The notes beneath the pieces are model-generated. The model was not told the origin of the DNA, ran no database searches, and saw only the letters and a list, made by a program, of their open reading frames with translations. A program made the translations under genes and the position numbers. A DNA stretch of 64,000 bases from Liolophura sinensis (lineage: Eukaryota; Mollusca; Polyplacophora; Chitonida; Chitonidae). Shown here one piece after another: positions 37,201 to 43,984 of the stretch. The stretch spans positions 1 to 64,000 of the forward strand of contig NW_027017971.1 in NCBI RefSeq assembly GCF_032854445.1, given 5' to 3'. The first letter of the stretch is position 1. Each line of letters opens with the position of its first letter.

Positions 37201-39426
37201 ACATCTGCTTACACCTGTTATCTACACTTTGAGCTTTCACGGTCCAGCCACACAAAGAATAGAACGAGTCTACATCTGCTTACACCTCTTATCTACACTT
37301 TGAGCTTGCACGCTTCAGCCACACAAAGAATAGAATGAGTCCACATCTGCTTACACCATGTCTCAAATGTCAACAACTGACATAAAATGCTCGAAATTTT
37401 CTGAACTGGGTGTGACTACCCACGGTTACAATGCCTTTCCACGCGTACTAGAAGCATCTATCTAGTTTATACCCTAAATATTGTTCGAGTGAGATGTGAA
37501 AACTCACTTGAGGCGAGTCGTCCAGTGAGTTATCATTTTCAACTCTCACTTGATCCATACTTATGATGTTCAACCTTCACTGTACAATGTCGACTATGTA
37601 TTTTGCTTCCATCATCTTTTGTTACATACCGTTACCAATGCCGACTTCAGTGTGGAGCCCAGTGCCGATACAAGCATAGTGCTGCGCCACTGGGACGTGA
37701 TGCATCAGATCTGACGCTTTCCAGTAGCCATACAAGTTCAGTGCTGATCATTCCTTAGCGTACTTGTCATGCTGCTAGCCATGTTAGTATAAGCCCCGAA
37801 CATACGAGCTTCTCGCACATTATAGACGATATGTATATACCTGTATTGCATGATGTGTCTTAACAATGAACACACATTTGTGGAGATAAGTTTCCTTTGA
37901 ATACCCCCGATGACATTGAAATAGCCTCGAAGAGATGAACCATACAAGAATACGAAAAAAAAAAAAAAAAAAAAAAAAAGCATTCCCTTAGAACTGATTT
38001 GCCTCTTTGGCTGGAAATATAAATTACCTTGAACATCAAGAGTAACATTGGCACTCCTCCCTGAATACTGCCATCTCCATGCTCCCCGGCCAGTGTCTTC
38101 TGTGACGTTCTCTATCCTCACTGTGTATACCTCTTCACCGTTGATTTTCTGACATCCCCCTGATAACCCAGCTGGTGCTTCCGGGTGTATTGGTATTGAC
38201 GGTGTACAGTTACGGGAGGAGTATATACGGGATAGGTTAGATGTCTGATTATATATGTATTCCCAGGAGAAAATGCCGAAGTCATCTGGCCCTCTGGTTA
38301 TCTTATACTGCAGGGTAAAGGGACGACCGGCCACGACATCACCTGATACTGTGATTGACTGACTTGACACGGATAATGCTGAAATAAACATAACTTACAT
38401 AACAAATCCATTGATACATGTTCAGACATCATATTCAGATTTTCCTCTCAGTGTCATTCTTAAGGGTATGCCAGTAAATGTCTAATCTATCAAATCTATG
38501 TCTCCAAATGGTTTATATGTGCCTGGGTAGCCTCCGTGGCTGAAGTGGTTAGCATTCTGTTTCTCAGCGCGGCGGAATGACCCAGGAGCCTCTCACCAAT
38601 GCGGCCGCAAAGAGTGAAGTCCAGCTCATACTGGCTTCCTCTCCGGCTGTACGTGGAGAGGTGTGGCAACAACTTGCGGTTGATCATGGGATTTCCCAGG
38701 GCTAAACGCGATTTCCTTCTACTATAATTCTGGCCGCCGTTATATGTTTGCTCGAATGAAGTGAGCGTTGAATACTGATACAACATAAACAGTACCGGTA
38801 GTAAGTAAATGTGATTAATGTTAGGCATTACCATGGAACAATTTGCTAAATTGTTGGCAATCACAAACTTTCTCGTTAGATATCTAAAGGAGTCATTTTC
38901 TGTGGGCATGATATGGACAAAGTATAATGTTGTTAACGTATGATTATTATATCTACCGGACATAAAGAGGTGAGAATGGTCAAGCTGGAAAACAATCATT
39001 CGGTACGAATAACATATTGCACAACGCTGACGGTCTAACTTTCGTTGAGAACTACTGTTCTTCCACTATTACCACGCTGAGGCTTGTGTGTTTCGCGTGG
39101 GGAAGTCTGTAAATAACTGGCCAAAGGTTGATTGGATTCTCCGCGACACTCTGGATTCCTCCACCTTTAAATCTGACCACCACTGTATTGGTTAAAAATT
39201 TTGAGATCGACGTTAAACAGCAATAATATGAATAGGCCTAAATAAAACAAAAGTTCACATTAATGCAATTGTTTGACAATTATTCAATGAAGGTTTGTGG
39301 CTAAATGTAGGAAAAGTCTCGATGAAAAAAAATTCACGAAGCCTTGTAAGTGAAAATGTACCAACCTGCAGTCACCAAGTAAATGATTTCCAGCAAATGC
39401 ACTCCCATTGCCGTCACCAACTTCAT
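11358..39426 (-). CDS. Seven-Ig/FN3 transmembrane receptor with tyrosine-motif tail (whole gene span, 23 coding exons)
   Basis: Gene model assembled by eye from splice sites and phase. Coding exons sum to 3540 nt, giving 1179 residues and a stop with no internal stop. Order: signal peptide (1-20), Ig1 (21-137), Ig2 (138-241), Ig3 (242-340), Ig4 (341-452), Ig5 (453-541), Ig6 (542-634), Ig7 (635-756), FN3 (757-852), TM (about 867-886), cytoplasmic tail to 1179. All extracellular exons are phase 1-1, typical of shuffled Ig-superfamily exons. The architecture resembles adhesion or immune receptors of the nephrin, Siglec/CD22 or CEACAM type, but I do not recognise an orthologue. The likely role is ligand binding outside the cell and phosphotyrosine/SH2 signalling inside (inference). 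The 5' UTR, promoter and poly(A) site were not resolved. Confidence 0.87.
12007..12116 (-). CDS. Exon 22: tail exon with NTFDNAAF and MYSN motifs
   Basis: 110 nt, phase 1 to 0, acceptor tttacacag, donor gtacat; residues about 1087-1123. Contains ANTFDNAAFTGDE and VMYSNSGEV. Y-S-N-S is a YxNx (Grb2-type) site. Confidence 0.85.
12441..12600 (+). mobile_element. Possible tRNA-derived SINE of another family
   Basis: GGTGGCCTGATGTTTAGAGC and TCATCTCGAGGTCAGGAAAC look like tRNA A- and B-box neighbourhoods; no acceptor-stem pairing or tail was established. Confidence 0.42.
14120..14182 (-). CDS. Exon 21: lysine-rich 63-nt exon without tyrosine
   Basis: 63 nt, phase 1-1, acceptor ttatttaacag, strong donor gtgagt. 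Encodes KKPTPADKTGLINGKKKDGN. Same length and phase as exons 17-19 but no tyrosine; a plausible decayed or repurposed copy acting as a basic linker. Confidence 0.78.
14416..14525 (+). repeat. (CA)n / (CATA)n simple repeat
   Basis: Imperfect CACACA and CATACATA runs in the intron between exons 20 and 21. Confidence 0.9.
14598..14636 (-). CDS. Exon 20: tyrosine-less array-like exon with GC donor
   Basis: 39 nt, phase 1-1, acceptor cttacgtacag (weak pyrimidine tract), non-canonical GC donor (AAAAG|gcaagt). Encodes KGIFKLKPGKPK. It aligns loosely with the array, with Phe where the tyrosine would be (IFKL against VYAE). Skipping it keeps the frame, so it could be optional or mis-called. Confidence 0.5.
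15494..15556 (-). CDS. Exon 19: VYAEVNK array member 4
   Basis: 63 nt, phase 1-1, acceptor cattttcag, donor gtttgt. Encodes PEGPVYAEVNKTQK followed by KANEEK. Lies only 289 bp from exon 18, the tightest spacing in the array. Confidence 0.89.
15846..15908 (-). CDS. Exon 18: VYAEVNK array member 3
   Basis: 63 nt, phase 1-1, acceptor ttaatttcag, donor gtcagg. Encodes QAAPVYAEVNKPRK followed by TGEAAK. Closely similar to exon 16 (PVYAEVNKP) and exon 17 (QAA start). The intron just downstream also resembles that after exon 16 (a TAGCTGCTA stretch), pointing to duplication of exon plus flank. Confidence 0.89.
16154..16419 (-). mobile_element. MetaSINE-type SINE, full length
   Basis: Reverse-strand copy of the same family in the intron between exons 17 and 18. 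A perfect 14-bp target duplication, ATATCATGATAATA, lies at 16140-16153 and 16420-16433. Confidence 0.93.
16625..16687 (-). CDS. Exon 17: VYADINK array member 2 (strict ITIM fit)
   Basis: 63 nt, phase 1-1, acceptor tttagtttcag, donor gtctct. Encodes QAASVYADINKVHK followed by TNQIAK. S-V-Y-A-D-I fits the ITIM consensus (S/I/V/L)xYxx(I/V/L), the only strict ITIM in this tail. ITIMs recruit SHP-type phosphatases in vertebrate receptors; function here is inferred. Confidence 0.88.
17172..17228 (-). CDS. Exon 16: VYAEVNK array member 1
   Basis: 57 nt, phase 1-1, acceptor gattgattccag, donor gtctgt (pyrimidine at +3). Encodes PPVYAEVNKPETAPKPTK plus split glycine codons. Tyrosine followed by A-E-V gives an SH2-binding-type YxxV site; the basic, proline-rich remainder could serve as an SH3-type linker (inference). 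Confidence 0.88.
18156..18203 (-). CDS. Exon 15: tail exon with LYAVVDKKK motif
   Basis: 48 nt, phase 1-1, acceptor tatatacag, donor gtgagc; encodes SDVPAGLYAVVDKKKG. It shares the pattern xVYAxVxK with the exons that follow and may be the founder or a diverged first member of that array. Confidence 0.83.
18935..19325 (+). repeat. Tandem duplication of about 203 bp
   Basis: Two diverged copies (18935-19135, 19138-19325) share GATATGATTT, AACTG(C/T)ATGTGAAAAAGTAG, GTGAATTTTACGGATAATTT, CATCCGTCGA and GTGTGAGTGGAAAAGCAA in order. Located in the intron between exons 14 and 15. Confidence 0.85.
19499..19742. mobile_element. Pair of inverted SINE tails
   Basis: 19499-19554 is a plus-strand tail (GATATTCTTGAGTACAGCG ... 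AATAAATAAAC). 19684-19742 is a minus-strand tail (TTATTGAAGTTTTAATTCTA, CGCCGTACTTAAGAATAT). Together they form a loose inverted pair. Confidence 0.6.
19968..20041 (-). CDS. Exon 14: tail exon with AYEDVDL motif
   Basis: 74 nt, phase 2 to 1, acceptor tttcttccag, donor gtaaat; residues about 930-954. Contains GAYEDVDLIPSSS: an acidic YEDV, a generic SH2/kinase-type tyrosine context, followed by a Ser-rich end. Confidence 0.83.
20470..20494 (-). CDS. Exon 13: micro-exon of cytoplasmic tail
   Basis: 25 nt, phase 1 to 2, acceptor gattttccag, donor gtaagtaag. Encodes DESPANE plus split codons. Same length and phase as exon 11; exons 11/12 and 13/14 form two short-plus-long pairs, suggesting an old pairwise duplication. 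Confidence 0.77.
20780..21057 (+). mobile_element. Second SINE-like family, longer copy
   Basis: Head-like GGGACACACGAGGTGCAGAT, then TCCACTCCGGTTTCCTCAAC, TTATAAACTTGAATGCC, TAACGTTAAACACCAAAC and a TAAA tail. It lies in the intron between exons 12 and 13. Confidence 0.55.
21103..21167 (-). CDS. Exon 12: tail exon with HYENV motif
   Basis: 65 nt, phase 2 to 1, acceptor cttccctcag, donor gtgaga; residues about 900-921. Contains SARHYENVTG. Y-E-N-V fits the YxNx consensus bound by the Grb2 SH2 domain (established consensus; binding here is inference). Confidence 0.83.
21369..21393 (-). CDS. Exon 11: micro-exon of cytoplasmic tail
   Basis: 25 nt, phase 1 to 2, acceptor ctttcag, consensus donor gtaagt. 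Encodes ESHSSGET with split codons at both ends. It is too short to find by ORF search, but it is required to bring exon 10 (phase 1) into the frame of exon 12 (phase 2). Confidence 0.78.
22020..22136 (-). CDS. Exon 10: transmembrane helix
   Basis: 117 nt, phase 1-1, acceptor ttttacag, donor gtaatg; residues 853-891. A short STVPPG linker leads to a roughly 20-residue hydrophobic segment (GGISG...VVVII) ended by RRRKQ, a positive stop-transfer, so the tail is cytoplasmic (type I topology). The intron upstream of this exon contains a (TA)n tract (22180-22219). Confidence 0.92.
22180..22219. repeat. (TA)n microsatellite
   Basis: About 20 TA dinucleotides in the intron before the transmembrane exon. 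Confidence 0.97.
22702..22790 (+). repeat. Dispersed repeat, copy A (copy B near 32724-32800)
   Basis: AATATGATT, ATCTGAAAC, TTATTGATGAATGCTGGTCA and GTTCCGCACAAGGA recur in diverged form at 32724-32800. An unnamed old repeat. Confidence 0.5.
23186..23473 (-). CDS. Exon 9: fibronectin type III domain
   Basis: 288 nt, phase 1-1, acceptor atattccag, donor gtaaat; residues 757-852. FN3 hallmarks: RPCPPNLT start, VTWISC for the B-strand Trp, FKLQYKKKGGNW for the C strand, and DGAQYSFRVYGQNRWNKS matching the conserved L-x-P/D-x-x-Y-x-F-R-V-x-A-x-N pattern. Four cysteines may give extra disulfides. It forms the membrane-proximal extracellular module. Confidence 0.9.
24312..24677 (-). CDS. Exon 8: Ig-like domain 7, cysteine-free
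   Basis: 366 nt, phase 1-1, acceptor ccttccccag, donor gtaatg; residues 635-756. The Ig pattern is clear: ALGENIKLMFKFVSYPAY (A'-B), VNLTWYKL (C), AELEVSDVKRDDFGEYKF (E-F), VAENDVGSS (F-G). There is no cysteine at all: the B position is a hydrophobic residue and the F position Phe. A run of sequons (NTT twice, NDT, NLT) follows the C strand. It is the Ig domain nearest the membrane, next to FN3. Confidence 0.87.
24755..25192. mobile_element. Two opposing MetaSINE-type fragments
   Basis: 24755-24835 is a plus-strand 3' half (CCCCCGGGCTCTGCCCGGTT to a TAAA tail). 25076-25192 is a minus-strand head portion (GGAAGCCAGCATGAGGACTT to CTCGGCCACAGAGGCC). The intervening 240 bp is plain AT-rich sequence. 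Confidence 0.75.
26472..27476. mobile_element. Non-autonomous DNA element with terminal inverted repeats
   Basis: AAAGGACCTGG starts the left end and its complement ends the right end. The inverted repeat extends about 36 bp (26472-26508 against 27440-27476) with few mismatches and includes GAATCGGCCCC. No transposase ORF. It lies in the intron between Ig6 and Ig7 exons. Its interior (26520-26920) matches 35070-35530. Confidence 0.75.
27551..27829 (-). CDS. Exon 7: Ig-like domain 6
   Basis: 279 nt, phase 1-1, acceptor ttttcctag, donor gtaagg; residues 542-634. Textbook C2/I-set core: GNPLQLECRAEA (B), YSAWSR (C), SLSISEVTFRDQGIYRC (E-F), GATNGFGG (F-G). Both cysteines and the D-x-G-x-Y-x-C motif are intact. 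Sequons NVS, NVT, NYT and NSS. Confidence 0.92.
28785..29051 (-). CDS. Exon 6: Ig-like domain 5 (F-strand Cys lost)
   Basis: 267 nt, phase 1-1, acceptor tgatttcag, donor gtaagt; residues 453-541. I-set-like: AELSCTTWAKPEPTISWS for the B-C strands, then SGAYIVTASNNV where YxCxASN is expected. The F-strand Cys is Val, so the canonical disulfide cannot form. An additional Cys lies near the N-terminus (FTSCKSS). Confidence 0.86.
30108..30443 (-). CDS. Exon 5: Ig-like domain 4
   Basis: 336 nt, phase 1-1, acceptor tatgtatgtag, donor gtaagt; residues 341-452. B strand VTFTCNTSESNPGAVLTWY and F strand DGDVISCEAQRPG match the CD80-like C2 set. Sequons NVT, NST, NTS, NNSS and NLT predict heavy glycosylation. 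A SINE (30468-30733) sits about 25 bp upstream of the 5' end of this exon in gene orientation. Confidence 0.88.
30468..30733 (-). mobile_element. MetaSINE-type SINE, full length
   Basis: Reverse-strand copy flanked by CAAATATTRCA on each side (30457-30467, 30734-30744). It inserted about 25 bp from the acceptor of the Ig4 exon, very close to its splice signals. Confidence 0.9.
30848..30975 (-). mobile_element. Diverged SINE-like fragment
   Basis: TTTTACCCCGTATTCAAGAA and TGTTGACGGCGGCCATG resemble the SINE core, then depart from it, suggesting a related subfamily. Confidence 0.5.
31212..31400 (+). mobile_element. Diverged MetaSINE-type SINE fragment
   Basis: Shows CGCTGTGAGTTCAAGTTCAG, ACTGGCTTC and CCTGCGGATGGTCGTTGGTT in the family's order; the 3' end is lost. 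Confidence 0.7.
32970..33266 (-). CDS. Exon 4: Ig-like domain 3
   Basis: 297 nt, phase 1-1, acceptor ttttccacacag, donor gtaagt; residues 242-340. B strand LNLTCQVREGNPRP, C strand LTWSS and F strand TCVCQGS give a clear Ig C2-type core. The exon ends in NVT-C across the splice. Extra cysteines (SECGQ, CVC, IICN) suggest additional disulfides. Confidence 0.88.
34799..35051 (+). mobile_element. Diverged MetaSINE-type SINE inside inverted-repeat element
   Basis: GTGCGGCGTGATGACCCAAG to the TTTTTTGAGCACGGCGTAAAG core and a (TAAA)n tail. Nested between the arms of the element at 34471-35855. Confidence 0.78.
35048..35530 (+). repeat. Second copy of the 26.5-kb element interior
   Basis: Begins AAAGGACCGGCGCCAG like the TIR at 26472, then follows the same order (AAATTTCACAATCCCAGCAC, AAAAAGAGATGG, ATTAACGTTAATCAGA, TTGGTTAACGTTTGTCTTCA). 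The segment at 35335-35380 is duplicated at about 35385-35432. Confidence 0.75.
35971..36282 (-). CDS. Exon 3: Ig-like domain 2
   Basis: 312 nt, phase 1-1, acceptor ttttccttcag, donor gtgagt; residues 138-241. B-strand cysteine in TTFTCVTSASKP and F-strand cysteine in KLYCNASN are both present. The usual C-strand Trp is absent (CIRAF in its place) and an extra cysteine pair (ACIRAF, RACNQD) could form a second disulfide. Sequons at NLT, NTT and NAS. The style is that of C2/I-set domains in nephrin-type proteins. Confidence 0.87.
37201..37357 (+). repeat. Tandem repeat of about 71 bp
   Basis: Two full units and the start of a third, each beginning ACATCTGCTTACACC and containing CCACACAAAGAATAGAA. 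In the intron between Ig1 and Ig2 exons. Confidence 0.88.
37955..37979 (+). repeat. Poly-A run
   Basis: Twenty-five A (poly-T in gene orientation) starting 48 bp after the Ig1 exon donor; homopolymer length is probably polymorphic. Confidence 0.95.
38028..38378 (-). CDS. Exon 2: Ig-like domain 1 (atypical V-like)
   Basis: 351 nt, phase 1-1, acceptor tttatttcag, donor gtaatt; residues 21-137. A V-like pattern is visible (B strand FTLQYKI, C strand FSWEY, F strand GAWRWQYSG, G strand ANVTLDV). The canonical B and F cysteines are replaced by Y and W, and two other cysteines (NCTPS, GGCQK) sit in the middle. Several N-glycosylation sequons (NQT, NLS, NVT). As the outermost domain it is the likeliest ligand-binding unit (inference). 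Confidence 0.82.
38526..38745 (+). mobile_element. Diverged MetaSINE-type SINE
   Basis: Recognisable head (TAGCCTCCGTGGCTGAAGTG) and core (TTCCTCTCCGGCTGTACGTG, TCTGGCCGCCGT), lacking a clean tail. It lies in intron 1 of the large gene; the antisense ORF over it is an artefact. Confidence 0.8.
39035..39230 (+). mobile_element. Diverged SINE-like sequence
   Basis: GTGGGGAAGTCTGTAAATAA, TGGATTCCTCCACCTTTAAA and GACGTTAAACAGCAATAA follow the order of the SINE 3' half. It lies between exons 1 and 2 of the large gene. Confidence 0.4.
39366..39426 (-). CDS. Exon 1: signal peptide
   Basis: The 61-nt coding part begins at an ATG (39426) and encodes MKLVTAMGVHLLEIIYLVTA. This has a positive N-terminus, a hydrophobic core and a small-residue end, as in a secretory signal. 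It ends after GCA G, phase 1, at donor gttggt, and joins exon 2 (CA TTA) to give ...VTA-A-LSVSS. The frame stays open upstream to another ATG at 39621, which would add 65 residues. The MKL start is preferred because it puts the signal peptide at the N-terminus. Confidence 0.75.
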
Positions 39427-39630
39427 ACAAATCACTTGGACTATCCTGCGAGCGTCCACAATGCGATACACGCATTTCAAGGGGGGTAACTCTTTTAACT
39501 TAAGTCCCCAAATGGCCTCACTTTCTTGTTCGTTAATAAAACGTTGTGATTTGACTGTTGTTACTGGAGCGTCGAGATGGAGTAAGAGGAGGTACGAATT
39601 AAATATCCATGACAAATCCATAAACGCTTG

Positions 39631-42568
39631 ACATCTTCACTAGTGATTTTAGAGTTCCGCGTTTTGGAGTGTCCTGATGCGTATAGCATACGTGTAGCCT
39701 ACATCTAAGCATGAGCACATTTTACATTTTTTCAGTCATGCGCGTTTATCGTCTCAAACAGGAACCAACACCTGATCAGCGAACTCAAAACAGAAGTTAT
39801 AGCGATGTGCATGGAACGGAAGTAGATACCGAGGCGCTGGGTCTGCAATTCTGTAAGTCCTAAAATCGTCCATTCGTTCATTTTGGAAAACTACTCTATA
39901 TCAGTTCAGCTTCATTTGACAGTTTTGTATGTCAGATATAAGTAACCGTTGCTGTGGATACGCTTCTTCAAAAATCCTGGATTATGATGTTTAACACGCA
40001 TTCAAATCAACAGATAAATAGAATTATCCATTAAACAATTATATTTACAGCAGCTTACGAAGACTGATTGGGGAAATAAAGCAACGGAAAGAAGTGTAGT
40101 GTAGGATTTGTTAGACCACACTTTGACGCAGGACGGATGGCAAAATTCCCATTTTCAACGCATCGTACGAGGATTTATTTGATAGGATGGATTAACAGTG
40201 TAGTAGAATCACGGTTGTCAGGGCATGAGCCATAGATACACTGTAAGGAATACGACAAGTAATTGTAAGCAGTGACCCATAACCGTATGCAGTATCCCAT
40301 GCGCAATAGCAACCTAGGCGAACTTATATTATGTGTTACTGGTATTGGTTAACGCTATATTTGTAATAATGAAAAGGATGATGTTTATCATTTCACAGCT
40401 TTTTCCACATAATAGGCCAATAAATGACCTTATATCCCCACCGCCCATCTTACTCAAACATGTCAGAAAATGAACGGTGAATAATGGGACCATCCATAGA
40501 CAACTGCCATTCTGGTACTCCGACAATCCACCCCCTAAACAATTCCTCGTGCGACTTTCGCACCTAAATTTCTCTGACTGAAGGTGCCATCTGTTTTGTA
40601 ATTTCTAGTGTTAGATATAGCTATTGGCACAGCATACACTTTGCTGTCGATGATGGATGTCGTCAAATAGCAATCCTGGAAGCCAGGCAAAGTTTCAGTC
40701 ACTTATAATAAACATGATTTTAAACCCAGTCCTTGAAGATTTTGTGGCAACCTCAAACCTGGCAACGTTATACAAAACCAACTACTCGGAATCAGACGGC
40801 ACACCACTCCGTTTTGCCCTGTTGCCTTCCTATGCTCAGTTAAATGTGGTAGTTTATGCAATCACAAGCTAGGTTATTAAAGAAAATATACCAATATGAT
40901 AACAACAATCATAACAAATCGAAGGAATCATATGGGGAACCAATTATTCGTACATAGGTATACGATATATAATGTTTTTCACGTATTAACAGTATATGAT
41001 AACAACAGCCTGAAATGGTAGTTTATGACCAAAAATTAAATTACCAGCTCTATTGATATAATTCGTCTCTTTGCCAAGTGCACCGTATTTCGGTCATTGG
41101 AAAGCAGGTAAACCATTAAACAGTCCGTCTTGACAAATTGCTTAAACAAATGAGCATACACACAGAAACATTTCATGTAGCTAAAATCAGTACAAATAAA
41201 AGAAAATGAACGAATACGTACCAACATAAATTTTCTTATGTGTAAAATATCTGCATTTGACAAGGGTGTTTATAATGACAGTAGTGCAACCCCTGACCTT
41301 GTTCATCGTGGGGTTTATGAATAAATCCTCTAGACTTTTATTGATATTTAGACAGACATACATATTTTATCTATCTATAAATACATTTTAATTATCTGTA
41401 ACAATATATTTTAATTATCTATAACAAGCTATACATGTACTAACTTTTTCTATTTTATTTTAAATCATGTATGTATGGTTTATGAAATGACAAAAAAATC
41501 GGAAGAGGGGCTATATAGGTTGGTGATCACTCAAAACATGAATTTGGGAAAAGTGAATTGTATTAATAATGGAATATATCTGAAAGTTTTGGGAGATCTG
41601 TTTGAAGTTATGTCGAAATTATTATAATATATGTCTTATTTTTAAAACAAAATATATTCAAAATTAAACCAATAATATTCAAAATTGAAACAATTAAGTT
41701 TGTGTTATGGCTCAACCTGGGATAGTGTTTAGGTGAAATATAACTTGAATGACGTGGAAGGTGCATATAACTCCCGTAAAGCAACAGTAGTTGTACTTTG
41801 AAATCTTTCTTAATATATATATATTAATAAATATACATAAACCTTCTCAGTGGCTTTGTTCCTAACTTGACCCCAGGCCTCATATTTGTATACCAAAATA
41901 GGTAGGGCCAAGGTATCTGTAAAAATAAAACCGACGCATTCTTGTATTACATCAGTGTTGCCTTGTGAGGACAAAAATATCCCTAGGTGATTCACAAAGA
42001 GGGAAAACAAAATGGTGACAAATTTTCTTCTTTACGGACACATTTTGGGCTAGGGAAATATTCGCACATATCTTCAGTACTGACACTAGATTTCACATTA
42101 TTATAAATACTGCTACAAGAACACACAGTATATATGTACACACTTAATGACTCTTCGTCGTCATGTGACTGAAAAATTGTTAAGTACGACGTTAAACCCC
42201 AAGCATATATACATATAGTTGCGCTTTGTTGATATATCCAATGTGGCGATCTAATTCAACACGATGAATATATAACCCCTATTAAGCAGAATTATCAATA
42301 ATTAGATTGAAGCAGTGCCGAGATTTTGGATTCTCTATCCATATTTACATACAAGATAATTATACCCATTGTAAAACTCAAGTGTTTAATAGGATAACCT
42401 TGGCACACTAGTTTTGGCAGTAATGACTGTGACTGTGACTGAAATGGTCACATATATTTATATGTATATTTTTTTACCTGATTCTGCTTAAGCCATGGTG
42501 CTACACTACAGCTATGGTACGTTGTCGTGAGCCACGATTGCGTATCGTAGCATCGTCGTTACAGCAAG
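39631..42568. other. Upstream region of the large gene; no gene seen
   Basis: Should contain the 5' UTR and promoter of the minus-strand gene, but no TATA box or initiator can be assigned. ORFs here (for example 40657-40872) show no motifs. Confidence 0.5.
42150..42206 (+). mobile_element. Short SINE-like tail
   Basis: ATGTGACTGAAAAATTGTTA followed by AGTACGACGTTAAACCCC, similar to the 3' ends of the other SINEs here. Confidence 0.4.
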
Positions 42569-42582
42569 AACTATTTATCGTG

Positions 42583-43007
42583 ACGTATGGCTTCTTTCAG
42601 AGGCATTTAGGAATTGGGATGGTATAGATTGACAGAGGCATTACTTATGGATAACAATTCCTTTTATAGTCTGAAGGAAACTGCTGGAAGCTATCATGAT
42701 CCGACGACACAATCCACAGCTTAACCGAGACAGCGGGTACCACCTACCGAGCGCCTACAATGACCTCATCAGATTAGACAGTGACCGCCTTAAACCCTGA
42801 AGCCATTAAACCCTGAAGCCATTACCCTGAAGTTACTATCTATGCTACATTGCTGCCTGTTGTTGACACCACTCACTCTTTTACTGTATATATGTTGTCT
42901 TGTATCTCTGTATGTTCATATGGTTTGATAACGATGTAAGAACCTACATCGAAACGTCACCAACACAATAAATCCCGGAATTGTTATCCATAAGTAATGC
43001 CTCTGTC
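42583..43007 (+). mobile_element. Penelope-like retroelement 3' remnant with inverted repeats
   Basis: A perfect 14-bp direct repeat AACTATTTATCGTG (42569-42582, 43008-43021) marks the target duplication. Inside, a perfect 33-bp inverted repeat (42629-42661 with 42977-43009) frames a coding remnant (42675-42800) reading RKLLEAIMIRRHNPQLNRDS then GYHLPSAYNDL. That ending is typical of the region after GIY-YIG endonuclease domains in Penelope-like elements. An upstream in-frame stop shows it is dead. Confidence 0.65.
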
Positions 43008-43394
43008 AACTATTTATCGTGTTGTGCATACCAATACATACCACATCATGACATAGCCACGATGCAATCAGTGTAAGTTTTTTATCATGTCTGTTCACGA
43101 TAGACTTACATTAGAAACACAATATGTTGGGTTTTTGGGCAGCGATAAAAGCGTCAGTGACGTCTAATACATTGCAACATGTCACCTAATTAAAATATAT
43201 ATACATCACGGGAACAACCCTTTTTTCAAACACGGTTTCCAACCCCAGTTTTCATGATTTTACACAGTCAGTAATGTGCAAATAAAAATTGATGTCCTAC
43301 AGTTAATTTTTTGGATCGTATTTAACGCTCCAGCACAGTGACGTCACAAATTATTATTATCCTTTATGTTTTCTTTATGGGGCAATGCTGTCTC

Positions 43395-43557
43395 ATTAAG
43401 TCCAGCACATGCTGTGTTCCTCAGTGATCCTACCTGGGGATGGTTGTGTTTTTCACCCGGGCCTGCCTTGTTTCCACCCACAATCATGCTAGCGGCCGTC
43501 GTATAAGTGAAATATTCTGAAGCATGGCGTAAAATTCTGATGAAATAAATAGATAGT
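43395..43557 (+). mobile_element. Diverged MetaSINE-type SINE fragment
   Basis: Retains TTTCACCCGGGCCTGCC, AGCGGCCGTCGTATAAGTG and the AATATTCTGAAGCATGGCGT end with an AT-rich tail. Confidence 0.78.
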
Positions 43558-43984
43558 GGAGATTGCTGTCATGAACACCACTAGAAACATCTTTAATGTA
43601 ATTAAATCAGACACAAGGTTCGGACATGGTACAACTGCAGTGGAGTGTGTGTGCATAATGTTAAAATACCAAGCAGTTCGTAAGTGAAGAAAGCAAAGAA
43701 AAATTTACAGTAGTACTAACATGAACAGATAATCAATGCGAAACGAAGAGACCTAATAAATGAACACGTACATCAATTGACATCAATGCATGGCTATGGT
43801 CGATATGGCTTTGTTAAGGATTGGTGCGTTTCTATTTCCTCGATACTATGAATTGGTTGTCTCAAGGCAGACTTGAGGATGTGATGAACAATGGCAACAA
43901 ATTACGCCCTTATTTATAGTTATTTCTTTTGGCAATAAAGCATAACAGTTTGTGCTGTGTCAAATTAACATTTGACAGAGAATG

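Noticed and set aside
37738-38027. Extension of the Ig1 ORF past 38028
   Set aside because: Read-through of a good donor (gtaatt) into intron with a poly-A run (poly-F in translation).
38496-38999. 167-codon minus-strand ORF
   Set aside because: It overlaps a diverged SINE and continues into plain intron sequence; no domain or codon signal.
39427-39621. Upstream in-frame ATG extending the receptor N-terminus
   Set aside because: It would bury the signal peptide behind 65 residues of non-secretory sequence; the Met at 39426 fits better.
40657-40872. 71-codon plus-strand ORF
   Set aside because: No motif, no splice context, length expected by chance.
42905-42975. Hammerhead-like ribozyme motif (TTGATAA, hairpin GATGTA/TACATC, GAAAC)
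   Set aside because: Two core positions deviate from CUGANGA; the fit is too poor to claim although Penelope-like elements can carry such ribozymes.
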